A stretch of 64,000 nucleotides of DNA from Nothophaeocryptopus gaeumannii (taxonomy: Eukaryota; Ascomycota; Dothideomycetes; Mycosphaerellales; Mycosphaerellaceae): contig JASISA010000025.1 in assembly GCA_031771865.1 (NCBI GenBank), positions 558,001 to 622,000 on the forward strand, written 5' to 3'. A program made the position numbers and the translations under genes. Shown here piece by piece: positions 44,534 through 54,870 of the stretch. The notes beneath the pieces are model-generated. The model made no database searches. It worked only from the letters and a program-made list of their open reading frames with translations, and was not told the DNA's origin. Numbering within the stretch: the stretch's first letter is position 1; each line of letters starts with the position of its first letter.

Positions 44534-45344
44534 ATGTCGGGTTGGGGCTGGGGCAACCTCTTCGGAGGCAGCGCTGCGGCAAAGAAAGATGCACCAAAGA
44601 ACGCGATCCTGCGCCTCAGGAGTACACTGGAGATGCTGTCGAAGCGGGAAAAACACTTGCAGAACCAGATGGACGAGCAAGACGCGATAGCGCGAAAGAA
44701 TGTTAGCGCAAATAAAGCAAGTGAGTGTCACAAGACCACCCTTATCAGGAGATGTTTTGGGACAGGGGGAGCTAACATGATATCTGCGATACAGTCGCGA
44801 AAGCTGCGTTAAGGCGAAAGAAGGCTTTCGAACACCAACTTGAGCAAACGAGCGCCCAGATGATGACCGTAGAGCGAGAAATATCCTCCATCGAGACAGC
44901 GAACATCAACAAGGAGACTCTGGACGCCATGAAGGGCGCACAACAAGCCATGAAGAAAATTCATGGCGATTTGTCCATCGAGAAAGTGGACCAGACAATG
45001 GAGGACCTCCGAGAACAACACGCGATCGGCGAGGAGATTGCAGACGCACTCACACAAGGCAACCAGATGCAAGGCGTAGACGAGGACGAGCTGGACGAGG
45101 AGCTTGCAGAGCTGCAACAAGAGGAGCTGGACAACAAAATGCTCAAGACTGGGAATGTACCTGTATCTGACCAGATATCGCGGCTGCCCAACCAGCCGGT
45201 GGGAGAGAGTGAGTTTTCAATCAAAACGGAAGGAGCGAAGGGGGTCATACTGACACGTGCGCAGTTCCTGGCAGGCAACAGCAAGTCGCTGAAGACGACG
45301 AAGAGGAGGAGTTGCGGAAGCTGCAAGCTGAGATGGCGATGTGA
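44534..45344 (+). CDS. SNF7: ESCRT-III subunit Snf7/Vps32
   Basis: Exons 44534-44720, 44795-45208 and 45265-45344, 226 residues. The start MSGWGWGNLFGG is the amphipathic membrane-inserting helix. Residues about 20-150 form the basic helical hairpin (LRLRSTLEMLSKREKHL, AALRRKKAFEHQLEQT). The C-terminal half is acidic (DEDELDEELAELQQEELD), and the last exon gives ELRKLQAEMAM, the MIT-interacting helix bound by Vps4. Only the spliced form yields this ending; the unspliced frame runs into unrelated text. Snf7 is the main filament former for multivesicular-body sorting and pH signalling on endosomes. Introns are GTGAGT...TACAG and GTGAGT...CGCAG. Confidence 0.93.
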
Positions 45345-45790
45345 AAGTCATCTGCCCAGAGAAGTCGGGCGTTTTTGGCGTAAGCTACACCTGCATTTGA
45401 CGGTCTTGATATCGCTTGGCACGAGGCTAGAGTGCTGTCCTTTGTTGATGAGTTCTTCAGCGTATAGTTCCTTCATATTACGCTTGACGATGCTAAGCAG
45501 CACTATCTTCCTGTCGTTGCATGGGATGTCATTTCGTCCTGTGTTCTTCAGATCCTGCTCCTCACTTCACGGCTGCTCAAGCTCACTTCGCTTCAACTTT
45601 CACTTGTAAATGGCGATGACGCAAGCAAATTCAGGTATATCTTGCGTTTCTGCTCCCAACTCCTTCCTCTCACTTACATCGCCAAACATCACCAACATTG
45701 CCAGCTTCCGACAACAATCCGCTCATATTTTGCGCTTACTGAACACTTACTGAACGAAATAGCACGCCTTCAACCATCGCAACCGCCATC
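45345..45790. other. Intergenic, no gene seen
   Basis: About 445 bp holding the SNF7 3' end and a C/A-rich leader before the secreted-protein gene. Confidence 0.5.
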
Positions 45791-46282
45791 ATGAAGCTTT
45801 TTAACGTCAACACTGCTATCTTCGCCATCCTTACCTTGCCTGTTCTCGCCACCGCCGTCACTTTCTCAGGCTGCGACAGCGCAGACCAGCAATTGTTCTC
45901 AGCGCGCGTTCTCGAAGCAACCTACTACATCAAAATCCTCAAGAACACCGCGTACGACCAAGTTGCTGCTATGACCGCTGCTAAGAGTGACCCTCACCTC
46001 CTCAAGGCTGTCGCCGTCTTCCACGGCTTGACTACCTACGAGAAGCATTTCTGGATGGGTACGCTCTATCAGACCACCCGATAGAACTCCCGCTAACTAT
46101 CCCCAGAAATTATGGATGAGATCACCTACAACCCACCAGCGATCACGTACGCCTGCGCACAGACCACTACCGCTCTTGCCGACCTCAATACCTGCGTATT
46201 CGACAGCACGGCTCCTTCCATCACACTTGCAAATTGCATACTTGCGGCAGGTGCGGAGAAAAAGCTCTCCGAGGATACGTGA
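45791..46282 (+). CDS. Small secreted protein with four cysteines
   Basis: Exons 45791-46058 and 46107-46282; intron GTACGC...CCCCAG of 48 nt with branch CGCTAACT. The product is 147 residues. A signal peptide (MKLFNVNTAIFAILTLPVLATA) is followed by a mature chain of about 125 residues with four cysteines (SGCDS, YACAQ, NTCVF, ANCIL), enough for two disulfides. The centre is helical (QLFSARVLEATYYIKILKN). No enzyme motif or known effector motif. The 4-Cys small secreted form is common in plant-associated fungi, but a host role is speculation. It borders the repeat-rich zone to its right. Confidence 0.75.
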
Positions 46283-46639
46283 GAGACTGGGATACTAGGT
46301 ACGAATTCAGAGGTTGTTTTTTTTGAGATCTTGGGAGAGAGACGAGGGGATGGAGATAGGATCTGAAGAACGGGAGGATAGCTGGACTATCCGGGAAAGG
46401 AGACTTTACGGGTCCTGCGGGACGATGACTGTTCACTCACGATTTTGCATATGAAAGTGGGGTGAATGAAAGCATAGTGAAGGTGCATTCCCAAACGTTC
46501 CAGATCCGTTCCCATGACGTAGGTCCTGCTCACATTGAGACATCTCCTGAAACTGATGAATGAGAAACAGCAATCGATAATGATTCAAGGGCATCAACCT
46601 CGGTTGAACAACTGAGAGGCACGCAGGCACCTGAGCTAC

Positions 46640-47060
46640 GGTATCCCTATCTCTATACCGTTCGTGACCGCATCCCCTGGAGTCAACGAATCTCTATGGA
46701 CGCCACACCGAATTCGACAGCATGGAACGAAAGTCTCGATTCGAGAGGCAAATAGGTACCTCGGCCAGGGAACTCCCTGCTCCTACACCGTTAGGACTGC
46801 CTCTACTAGCATTGACAAACTTCTGTGGACGCAACCGCGAATTTGACAGCACGAGAACGAGAGTGATGGACGGAGACGCTGGCACAAGACTATAGGAAAT
46901 TCAAGAAGACCGTTCTGACTTTCAACACCGTTCCGGCTGCATCTCACAGCAACAATAAGACTCCGTGGACACGATCTCAAATTCAGAAGCACGAAAGATC
47001 CATCTACAACTTGAGTGGCAGGTTGAGCAAACTTGATGATCAGGTTCGCACCGAGCCCAG
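46640..47060. repeat. Diverged tandem repeats of about 130-140 bp
   Basis: Three units share ACACCGTT...(C/T)TGCATCT-like then (A/C)T(C/T)(C/T)(A/G)TGGAC and AATT(C/T)GACAGCA(C/T)G-like text. The TGGAC sites are near 46697, 46826 and 46966, spacings of about 129 and 140. Related bits (CTCTACGGAGATAAGCACGAAT, CTCTATGGACATGAAG) recur near 47345, 47455 and 47968. No coding potential; probably a decayed minisatellite or mobile element. Confidence 0.55.
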
Positions 47061-47575
47061 CGGACCTCTCGTCCTCACTATCAACACTTCTTCGAGGTTC
47101 TTACTGCCATCCGCATGGCCGAGAGCTCTGAGCATAAGTCCGATTGATGGCGTTGATAGTAATGCTTACATTGAGATCCAGAAGGTGTCCTCGAGCTGCA
47201 TCTCTCAGGATTGATGAAGCGCTATAGAGGTTGACATGAATGTGTTAGCTTGGAGTGAAGGTGGTCGAATGGAGAGGCAGGCCGTCAGGAAGCTAGTTCT
47301 AGTGAATCTGCTTATCCTTCTCGACATCCCTCAGTGCTCATGCATCTCTACGGAGATAAGCACGAATTCTAGTGAATGAAACCGGAATCACGAAAGGAGA
47401 AGTGCGCGTAATTTTGGGGTACTAGGGGTGAGATTCCTCTACGTGTGCACGCACGAGTCTCTACAGACACAAACAGCCAATCCCAGAGCACGAGCCTGAC
47501 AACTTCGACGATCAGGCCGCCGCCGACGCAGAGCTGGACCGCCTCAGCCAGGCCGAGACCACCGCCATCGCCGGC

Positions 47576-47875
47576 ATGTCGCTTCTGAAGCTTCGCGCCT
47601 TTGCCGCGCATGCGCTGCACATGCTAATCGCCGCAGGCATCCGCACCTCCCTGCGCCGCACCCAGCACCAAACCAAGAAGTATCTGGGCAAGCACCGCAT
47701 CGACAAGCAGGGCTTCGGCCGCGTTGGGCTTGAGCAGCTCCACGGCATCAGCAAGAGCTTGGCTGGCCCGGTGGAGGTCGGTCGTCAGGTAAGTTCTCAA
47801 GACGCCCTGGCAGCTGTGGATAGCGCCATGGACGCCGCCAGCTCGGAGGAGGGTGACAACAACGGCGACGAGTAG
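47576..47875 (+). CDS. GC-rich orphan open reading frame (99 aa)
   Basis: The frame is open from about 47445 through 47875 and has an ATG at 47576. The codons favour G/C at the third position far more than flanking DNA. The translation is helical and Ala-rich (LLKLRAFAAHALHMLIAAG), then basic (RTSLRRTQHQTKKYLGKHR), and ends acidic (SSEEGDNNGDE). No family recognised. It sits between diverged repeats, so it may be a gene fragment carried in by rearrangement. It contains a GGTAAGT donor-like site at about 47788. Real expression is doubtful. Confidence 0.3.
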   Translation: MSLLKLRAFAAHALHMLIAAGIRTSLRRTQHQTKKYLGKHRIDKQGFGRVGLEQLHGISKSLAGPVEVGRQVSSQDALAAVDSAMDAASSEEGDNNGDE

Positions 47876-48294
47876 CTGGCGCCGCGCCTGCTCTGCCCTA
47901 ACCAGAGACTCAAGGTGAGAGTGAGCATCCAGCTTGAGTCTACGAAACTATACATCTCTAAGCATCGATGAATCTCTATGGACATGAAGTCGTACGCGAT
48001 AAGCATGAGAGGAACATAATGAATGCGGAGGCAGGTTGTGGAAACGTCGGTCGAATTCTATCCTCATTCCCAGTATGAGTATATCCATATCTCCCAAAAT
48101 CCGGCGACTGACCCCGAGGCTCCTGCTGGTGGTAGTTCAGGCAGGTCAGTCGCTGCTATCCCTAAACCTGGCATGAAGAAGCGAATCTCAAGAGACTCCT
48201 GGAGCCGACCGCGATGTTCCTACTGGTGGTGGTTCAAACCAATCGACTCTCACTCCACACCCAAATGCAATACTCCCTCTCGGTCATGGCCTCA

Positions 48295-49832
48295 CTAAGC
48301 TATCTGATACGGACACTCCTGGCCCTCGTGACTCGGCCCCACGGTGTCAATAGATGTGGAGATCAGCAGTTGCGTGTACGTGTCGAACGGAGGTACTGAT
48401 GGTGTGAGGGCGAGCGTGGTATCCGGGGTACCATCCTTGAGGATTTGCCAGCGATCAGGCTGGTCAACAAGTAAGCCATTTCAAGTATACTTGACTTACT
48501 TTACTTGGAAGTAAACCAAGCTAGGCCTTCGAAATGGCTTGTTATGTAAGCAAGTAAACAAGCCAAAAGGTCGCAAGTACTTTAAGTACTTGCTATGTGT
48601 GTATACCGTAGGGTCAGTAGGAGGAGGTCGGAAAGTAGCAGGCTAGCATGAGCAAGATAGGCTTATTTAGGGACCTTTGCCTAGCGGCCTTCTTAGGAGC
48701 GTTAACAGGCTGTTAGCCTCGGGGACAAAGTAGCACTTTTCTTAGTAGCTACGACTCCTTCAACCTCGTCGTCACTACCGGATTTGGTTAGCCCGAGCCA
48801 GCAAGTCAAGCCAAGTAAATCAAGTAAACCTACCTTCAGAATCAAGGTAAGTCAAGTAAGTCGAGGCCTCGGAGCAAGTAAGTCGAGGCCTCGGAGCAAG
48901 TAAGTAAGCTTCCAAGCTAAGACTTACTTGCTTTACTTGTTGACCAGCCTGCCAGCGATCAAGAGGTAACTTCTCACGAGTCAATGGAAGCTCCCAGCGC
49001 CCGTCGACATAGCGGAAGCATTCTCCTCCGAATCCATTGATGGCACGAATTGTATCAAGCTGGGCCAAGTGTCGGCGATAAATTGACTAATTTTCGCATG
49101 AGCGAGAGAATTCGTAAGTAGCCATCCAAGGTTGAAGAAAGTGCGTTCTTGGTAGGCGATGTTCTCTGGATACACTGTCAGAGGCTTGAGGTTCGAGAGT
49201 GAGGAGGTGATGTTGACAATTTGATCGAAGATCTTGGGGTGTGGACCTGTAGGCAGGGCGTAATACCCCGTCACTCTATCACCTGCCATGCGATATCCTC
49301 GCTCGGTGCCGTCGTAGACGGCTGAACAGAGATCAGTACACTGTACCTTTGCTTCTTGGCGACTCCACGGGTTCAGTAGGCACATTGCCACGACGCCTTC
49401 AATCTCGAGACTTTGGATGAATCGGAGGTTGTCTGCCATGACGAAGGCGAGATCCTGGAGGCAGGGTAGGGAGTGGAACAAGCACACATGTCGCATGTTA
49501 AGGGTGTTCTGGTCCCAAGCGATAAGTGTGGCTTCTTCATTCACCTGCCTGGGTGTCTGTAAGAGCTTCAGGATATTGCGCGCACTGGAGCGTCGGACGC
49601 AGTGAGCTCGGTACAGGCACGTAAGCACACCTTTCTCATACTGGAAATCTTGAGAGCCTGACTCGGGCGGGTACTGTGTCTGGGCGATTGACATCCGGCC
49701 GCCGTCTTTGGATGCGTAGCGGTAGATGCGATTCCGTAGCTCCACCGGCAGGTCGAGGAGGCGGAAAGCCATGCTAGCAGTGGGTGTAGCAGCGATAGTA
49801 GTGCTTGATGTCGTTGTGGTCGAGTCTTGCAT
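48295..49832 (-). pseudogene. F-box-like gene broken by frameshift and transposon
   Basis: From the ATG at 49832 the frame reads an F-box-like N-terminus (MAFRLLDLPVELRNRIYRYA) and a long domain shared with the intact neighbour at 50316-51257. At about 49055 one base is missing: WPSLIQF should continue WPSLDTIRAINGFGGE, which resumes in the next frame. Next, after LPLDRWQ, a 496-bp element at 48456-48951 interrupts the gene. On its other side the frame continues QILKDGTPDTTLAL, then LLISTSIDTVGPSHEGQE, and stops at 48295, aligning to the neighbour's LILTSTIKYLGPTEDRQE. So two separate lesions, a 1-bp deletion and an insertion, disable the gene. Its paralogue suggests it was once functional. 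Confidence 0.82.
48456..48951. mobile_element. Non-autonomous hAT-type element (MITE-like), 496 bp
   Basis: The ends form a 19-bp inverted repeat, CAGGCTGGTCAACAAGTAA at the left and its exact complement at the right. An 8-bp direct repeat, CCAGCGAT (48448-48455 and 48952-48959), flanks it. Ends starting CAG and an 8-bp target duplication are classic for the hAT superfamily. There is no transposase frame. The inside is crowded with AAGTAA/TTACTT motifs, like subterminal transposase-binding repeats, and has a 22-bp tandem duplication around the palindrome GAGGCCTC near 48860-48900. Removing the element plus one CCAGCGAT copy restores the host gene's codon order exactly. Confidence 0.88.
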
Positions 49833-50315
49833 TGCAAGATAACTGTGGTTGTGTTGGTCGAAAATCGGTGTGTTGTATGGTGTTATGAACTGTGCTGTCT
49901 AGGGTAAGCTAGGAGAGCGCAGTGCAGGAAGAAGGGAGGAGACTTGCAGGAGTGCGCGATGCTTTTTGATAGTTTCTCGAGCGCAACGCATATCCCTCTG
50001 AAGATGTTCACGCAGACCGCACAACGCTATTGTGAACAGTATTTGTTATCTTCATCTGAGTCAAGTTGAATAGCGCGCATGAGAAGCTGGTATATAATGC
50101 CAATGTTTGCATGTATGGTTCTGTCGAATCTGGACAGTCTACCGGCACCAGAAAGCCTTTGTGCGGAGCAGTCCAGGAGATTTGAAAGCCATTGCGTCGA
50201 TGATGCCTTTGACCGAGATAGAGATCAACACCATCTATCTAGTTACGCCCAAGACATGACAATGCATGATTGGGTAGACCGTAGATAGTACCAGTCAGCA
50301 GCGCCGATTCATGCA
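49833..50315. other. Intergenic, no gene seen
   Basis: About 480 bp between two F-box-like paralogues in the same orientation. No feature recognised. Confidence 0.5.
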
Positions 50316-51257
50316 TCAGGATGGCGGCTTCCAAGGGCTCTCCTGTCTATCCTCGGTCGGGCCAAGGTACTTGATAGTAGATGTCAAAATAAGATACGTC
50401 GCTGGATCATGCGGCTCCAGGTCACATTCGTATCCGACATGCTGAGACCACAGATCTATGGGAAGCTTTTCCTTGGTGTAAGCCAGCTGCCAACGATCAC
50501 CCACTTTACAAAAGCGCTCGCCTCCAAATCCGTTGTTCGTTCGAATTTCATCAAGCTTGGGCCAATTGCGTGTGAGACGCTCGCGAACTCTCAAACGTGT
50601 ATCGGCGAGTAGCTGAAGGACTCGCGAGCCGAGATCCATAGTCGTCTTCAAGCCGTAGGAGACGGTGGTCGGGTAAATAGTGATCTCCTTTAGTCCTGTC
50701 ATTGCTCGGCCGATGTCCAGGATGTTCCCAATAAGGCCAGACGATGAGCCATACGCTTCTTCGAAAGTGGACGTATATGCTTGGATGATGTCCATGTCTC
50801 CGGAGTTGTCTGCCATGAATAGGAGCTCCATGGTAATAAATTCGAGCTCGATATGTCGAATAGACTCTAGCTTCAAATGCATTGTCGCCGAAAAGTGCGT
50901 CATGTCTTTGAGCATTTTGTCGAGATAGACGTAGCGCAAGTCCACCGTGATGTTGTCTAAAAAGAACTCCGCAGCCTCGGAGCGGACCTGCTTGCACAAC
51001 ACGCTCAGGAGTGTAAGGCGGTTAAACTTTTGGTGTGCAGCGTTGGCGCGGCGCGCGCGATGTTCGTTGAAGATCGCCAACCGCGCCCTGAATACAGATG
51101 GACCGTCGATGTCACCTCTCGTTGGTCGTGGCACGCAGTATGAGATCGATGACATGAGGCCATAGGCGGCAGTCCACTTGTAGATTGCTCGACGAAGCTC
51201 GGGTGGTAGATCGAGCAGACGGAAAGGCATGCTGGCAGCGATTTCTAAGTTTTTCAA
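50316..51257 (-). CDS. F-box-like protein, intact paralogue
   Basis: Intronless, 313 residues. The N-terminus PFRLLDLPPELRRAIYKW is a short F-box-like motif seen in large fungal families of substrate adaptors and lineage-specific proteins. The rest is helical with regular Leu spacing (RLTLLSVLCKQVRSEAAEFF, HLKLESIRHIELEFITMELL) and ends acidic. It shares its whole length with the broken gene at 48295-49832, showing a local tandem duplication. The start could be the internal Met at MPFRLLDLP. Whether it binds Skp1 is not testable from sequence. Confidence 0.7.
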   Translation of the reverse strand: MKNLEIAASMPFRLLDLPPELRRAIYKWTAAYGLMSSISYCVPRPTRGDIDGPSVFRARLAIFNEHRARRANAAHQKFNRLTLLSVLCKQVRSEAAEFFLDNITVDLRYVYLDKMLKDMTHFSATMHLKLESIRHIELEFITMELLFMADNSGDMDIIQAYTSTFEEAYGSSSGLIGNILDIGRAMTGLKEITIYPTTVSYGLKTTMDLGSRVLQLLADTRLRVRERLTRNWPKLDEIRTNNGFGGERFCKVGDRWQLAYTKEKLPIDLWSQHVGYECDLEPHDPATYLILTSTIKYLGPTEDRQESPWKPPS

Positions 51258-52709
51258 TGTGATGTGCGATCGTGACCGAGATTGAAAGATTTGCAGCTCT
51301 TATGTTGAAGGTGGTCGCGGTTGTCCTCATGAGAGTGAATTCAGACGAACTCTAAAATGGTAAGCATCGTGAAGACGAGACTTACCGAAAAGCGGAAAGG
51401 CACTACTCTGCGAGTGAATGGAACCTGGTGGTTGACGCATCGCACTGTAAAAGTGAATGTCTTTCGCTTCGAAAGACCATGGCCACAACTAGAGCGTAGG
51501 ACTTGCACCTGGCTCCAGGCAGTCTCGTCGCTCTCCAAGGCTGTTCCATCATGGACCTCGCTCATAGAACCATGCGGCTGCTCCGATACAAGTCCAATCT
51601 GCACGACTCTCGGTCAATCATCGAGACATAGTTGAAACTGACAACGAGGTTGGTGTCATTAGCAACGAGTGTTCACAGCCCCTCGACGAACTGCTCCCTT
51701 GCATCAGTTGCACGAAAGCAGGCGCTTGAATTCCATCGCTGTCTTAGCAGAGAATACTGGAATGTGACTGATTGATAGAGGACGCTTGGCTAAGGAGCTA
51801 ACAACGCTAGAAAGAAGTATCAGCATAGTTCCGATGGAGGGGATTTTGTGTGGTTCGCAACAGCTTGAATACTTACCCAACTGGCCACGCCCTGATACGA
51901 GCGGCCATGGTACTAATCATATCGCCTCTGTCATTTGAGTATAATGATAACCATTTTTGAGCCCTTCCTACTATGCTATAACAGACTGCCGGCATCTTCG
52001 CGATCAATGCCGCGCCCTGATGTCGTCTTCCCTGGTGTCAGTCTCTCGGACACAGCGAATCCTGTAAGCTTGCATATTCACGATGGCATGATTCCAAACA
52101 GCGTCTTGCATGATATAAAGTGAATCTGTGAGAGAGGCAAGAAATAGAGCAAGGATGGCTGCGAAAGGGACGAAGTCGATGCCAAGACGTAGCTCGTGGC
52201 TCCAGCCAATCATGGCGACTCTACTGCGCGCCTATGTTGTCGTCTCCTGCTTGGAGGAGGACGAAGATTTGCTGGAGGCCTGCTTATGACAGCAGAGATT
52301 GCTCTAGGATAGTAATGTATGGGTTGCGTCGGCGCATGGCCGGGCACATTGCCTAAGCCTCGTTTGAAGAAACCGTGTGCAGCTTCAATTGCCACTACGA
52401 CACTCTCGGAGCTTGAGCGATTGAGATGGGTATCATGTCTTATATGTACAATGCACCTATCCAGTACATGCTCGGTTCATGCAAAGCTCCTTGTTCAACG
52501 AAGACTGATTGCTGCAAATATACATGAAGCTGGCCACAACGGGCGCAGTGCTTTTGCGCCGGCCCTCATCAAGCAATTGCCGTGGAGAGTCCTCCTAGTA
52601 TACATGCTCTTCCTGCACAGTACGCAAGCCGTTGCATTTCCGTGCTCAAATCGGCTTGGGCATCTGGTCCCTGTCTCTCTTGCTCCTCCGCCCGACTATT
52701 CTATCATTC
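51258..52709. other. Intergenic, no gene supported
   Basis: About 1.45 kb. Frames of 60-150 codons occur (for example plus 52319-52777) without motif or splice support. The region includes AT-rich patches near 51910-51950. Confidence 0.45.
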
Positions 52710-53054
52710 TTAACGCAACAAGCCGCCAGCACCCTGTTTCGCCGCCGCTTCTCCTTGCATCTTCTCCGAGACCTTGATGTTGACTTCGAAGAACTTGCTC
52801 ACACACCGGTCCAGGCATACTGATTCGCCCTTGTTCAGGTCGCCTTCACGGTAGTCGGCGGGGATACATTTCTTCGTGCAGGTGTCGACTAATCTAGATG
52901 AAGGCATCGTTAGAGCTACCTATTTGCGCTTTCTTGTAACAGGACAAACGTACTGGTTGAACATGTTGGAAACCATCTCAATCTCAGCTTCTGCGGCCGC
53001 GATCTTCTCCGCGGAAGAGGGCTGCGGTCGGCCGGCGCCGAAGAGGAAGGACAT
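52710..53054 (-). CDS. TIM10: Mitochondrial intermembrane chaperone Tim10
   Basis: Exons 52954-53054 and 52710-52893 over a 60-nt intron (GTACGT...TCTAG), 94 residues. It has the twin CX3C motifs CTKKC (39-43) and CLDRC (60-64) that form two disulfides, plus the Tim10 text [35 protein letters not shown] and [15 protein letters not shown]. With Tim9 it escorts hydrophobic precursors across the intermembrane space to TIM22 and the outer membrane. The unspliced ORF lacks the N-terminal half. Small conserved housekeeping gene. Confidence 0.92.
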
Positions 53055-53512
53055 TGTGTTTGTGAAGTTGAGGTACTACTTCGATTCGGCAATTTGTAGA
53101 TGTTCGTTTCGGCGTCGATGGAGTTTGCGGTGATGATGTTTCAAAGCTGTACCATTCGTTCATGGTTTCGAGAAGTCGGAGTTGAAGCTTTCGCACGGAC
53201 CAAGCAAAGCGCGTCACTTCGAGTTCAGATCCGACTTCACCCTCCTCGCTCTTACTGAGATACATAGCTCACCATGCTCTGCTAAACACTCCAGATGCAC
53301 CATCTCGTTTCAGTGAGAAGATTGCCACTCGAATTACTAGTGGACGGTGCACGACTGTGTACGCGAGCACACAACTTCAAAGTCATACACCTTGCTAACA
53401 AGCAGCAACCCCTAGACGCTAACTCCATTCCGAACCATTATGCTCCATCAGACAATATGGCCAGAATGTATCCCAATACCTAAAGCTGCAAATAGAATCC
53501 AATCTGTCGATA
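53055..53512. other. Intergenic, no gene seen
   Basis: About 460 bp between the TIM10 start and the P450 remnant. Confidence 0.5.
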
Positions 53513-54610
53513 TCAGCGCTTCTTCAGCGCCAGCGTCTTCTCAACATCCGGCAAGAACATGAACCCGCGCACGCCAGACTTGTATTCCATGCCACAATCG
53601 CTGCGCATCTCATACCGCATTAGAAAGTTCGCAAGAATGACCTTCAGCTCCATGGCAGCGAAGTGGCGACCAGGACAGGCACGAGAGCCGTAGCCGAAGC
53701 TATGTCTGTGTTCACTGGAAGATGTCAGCATCACGGTCGTAGATTGCGAGATGATGCCACTTACTTGGACGACACAAAGTGCCAGCTGTGGTTCTTTGGA
53801 TTCTGTGCATCCTTTGGATCTTGAGACGCTTTTGCAAGCTTCTCGGAGCGGAAGCCGTCGAATTGGTGTGCGGAGCCTTCCCAGATTGAGTTATCGTAGC
53901 TCATGCTCTTCATGGCGAGCGCGAACTGGGAATTTCGTGGGATCTGGGTGCCATCGGATAGGGCAATATCCGCCGTACTCATTCGCACAAGACCGACTAC
54001 GTGACAAGTAAGTTATTCGTGCTAATGGTAGCAGGAGTCAGAGACCACTTACCCAGCCCATGTGGGTTCACCCGCTGCGATTCTTTCATGAACGAACCAA
54101 GCTATCAAACCGATCAGCTCAGATCTCTCCGGCCCCAGATGCAGATGGAAACTTACCTTGGGTAGTCTGAGAAGCCGCATGTCATTCAGTACCGTTGTGC
54201 CGTCCTTCCCTTGCAACGGGCCAAATCCATCCCGTGAAGAATTCATGTACCAAGGTCTGGTCGTTGCATAGAAAACCGCGTGGGTAGCCATAATCGCAGT
54301 CGAATGTAATGCTGCAAGCGAAGCATTAACCTGTGACAGCCAAAAACTTGTAAATTACTTGTGCTGCTCTGAAGCATCATCAATGAACCACTGTAAGAGG
54401 TTTGGAGGCCGGGAACTTCCTTGAGCTTCAGCACTGATAAGCTCATCGATGACCGGTGTCAGCAGCTCTTGCATACGCCTTTCCTGTCTGCGCAAAATCA
54501 AGTATCCTGGAACGAAGAATTTGACGACGGGTCGTAGGATGTGCTGTATGACCTATTCCGCTGAAGTGTGCGGCAACTGAAGATTGCAACAACCCAATGC
54601 GGCCGTGAAG
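53513..54610 (-). pseudogene. Cytochrome P450 remnant, truncated at the N-terminus
   Basis: The heme-binding motif FGYGSRACPGRHFAAME is intact in the last exon (53513-53714). Earlier exons (53765-53996, 54053-54101 and 54157 upward) rejoin with GT-AG signals and give ESQRVNP (K-helix ExxR), SLAALHSTAI (I-helix) and VVKFFVPGYLILRRQERR. An in-frame TAA at 54355-54357 falls between EQHK and the I-helix where Gln (CAA) fits. Upstream of about 54600 the expected 200-250 N-terminal residues, with the membrane anchor, are missing. The gene faces the O-methyltransferase remnant head to head. Family class not assigned. Confidence 0.72.
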
Positions 54611-54870
54611 ATGGAATATTCCGATCATTGAGATGAAAATCGATCCTCGTCGTCGTCTCCATGAGTCTCGTTGATCAGCACTTGATCTTCTGTGCTTGCA
54701 TGTGTGCTTTCGTCTAGTGGAGTCCCGGGGACGAATACTTAGACCCTTCTGTTCCTCTGCTTGCTAGCGTCTGCTAGTGTCTCATTGACAGCATTTGAAG
54801 CAGTCTACTCGTCTGCTGGTCACAGTCGTCCAGCCCAACACCTTCATATCCTAGATTGAATCCAGAAAAG

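Larger units (their letters stand above)
46283..48294. other. Repeat-rich, gene-poor zone
   Basis: About 2 kb with no standard gene. It contains diverged repeats of a motif like CTCTATGGAC, a GC-rich open frame at 47576-47875, and ends at the broken F-box-like gene. Base composition changes abruptly near 47500 and 47900. Confidence 0.55.

Noticed and set aside
48820..49068. 82-codon minus frame running from the F-box-like gene into the MITE
   Set aside because: It is a fusion produced by the frameshift and the insertion, not an independent gene.
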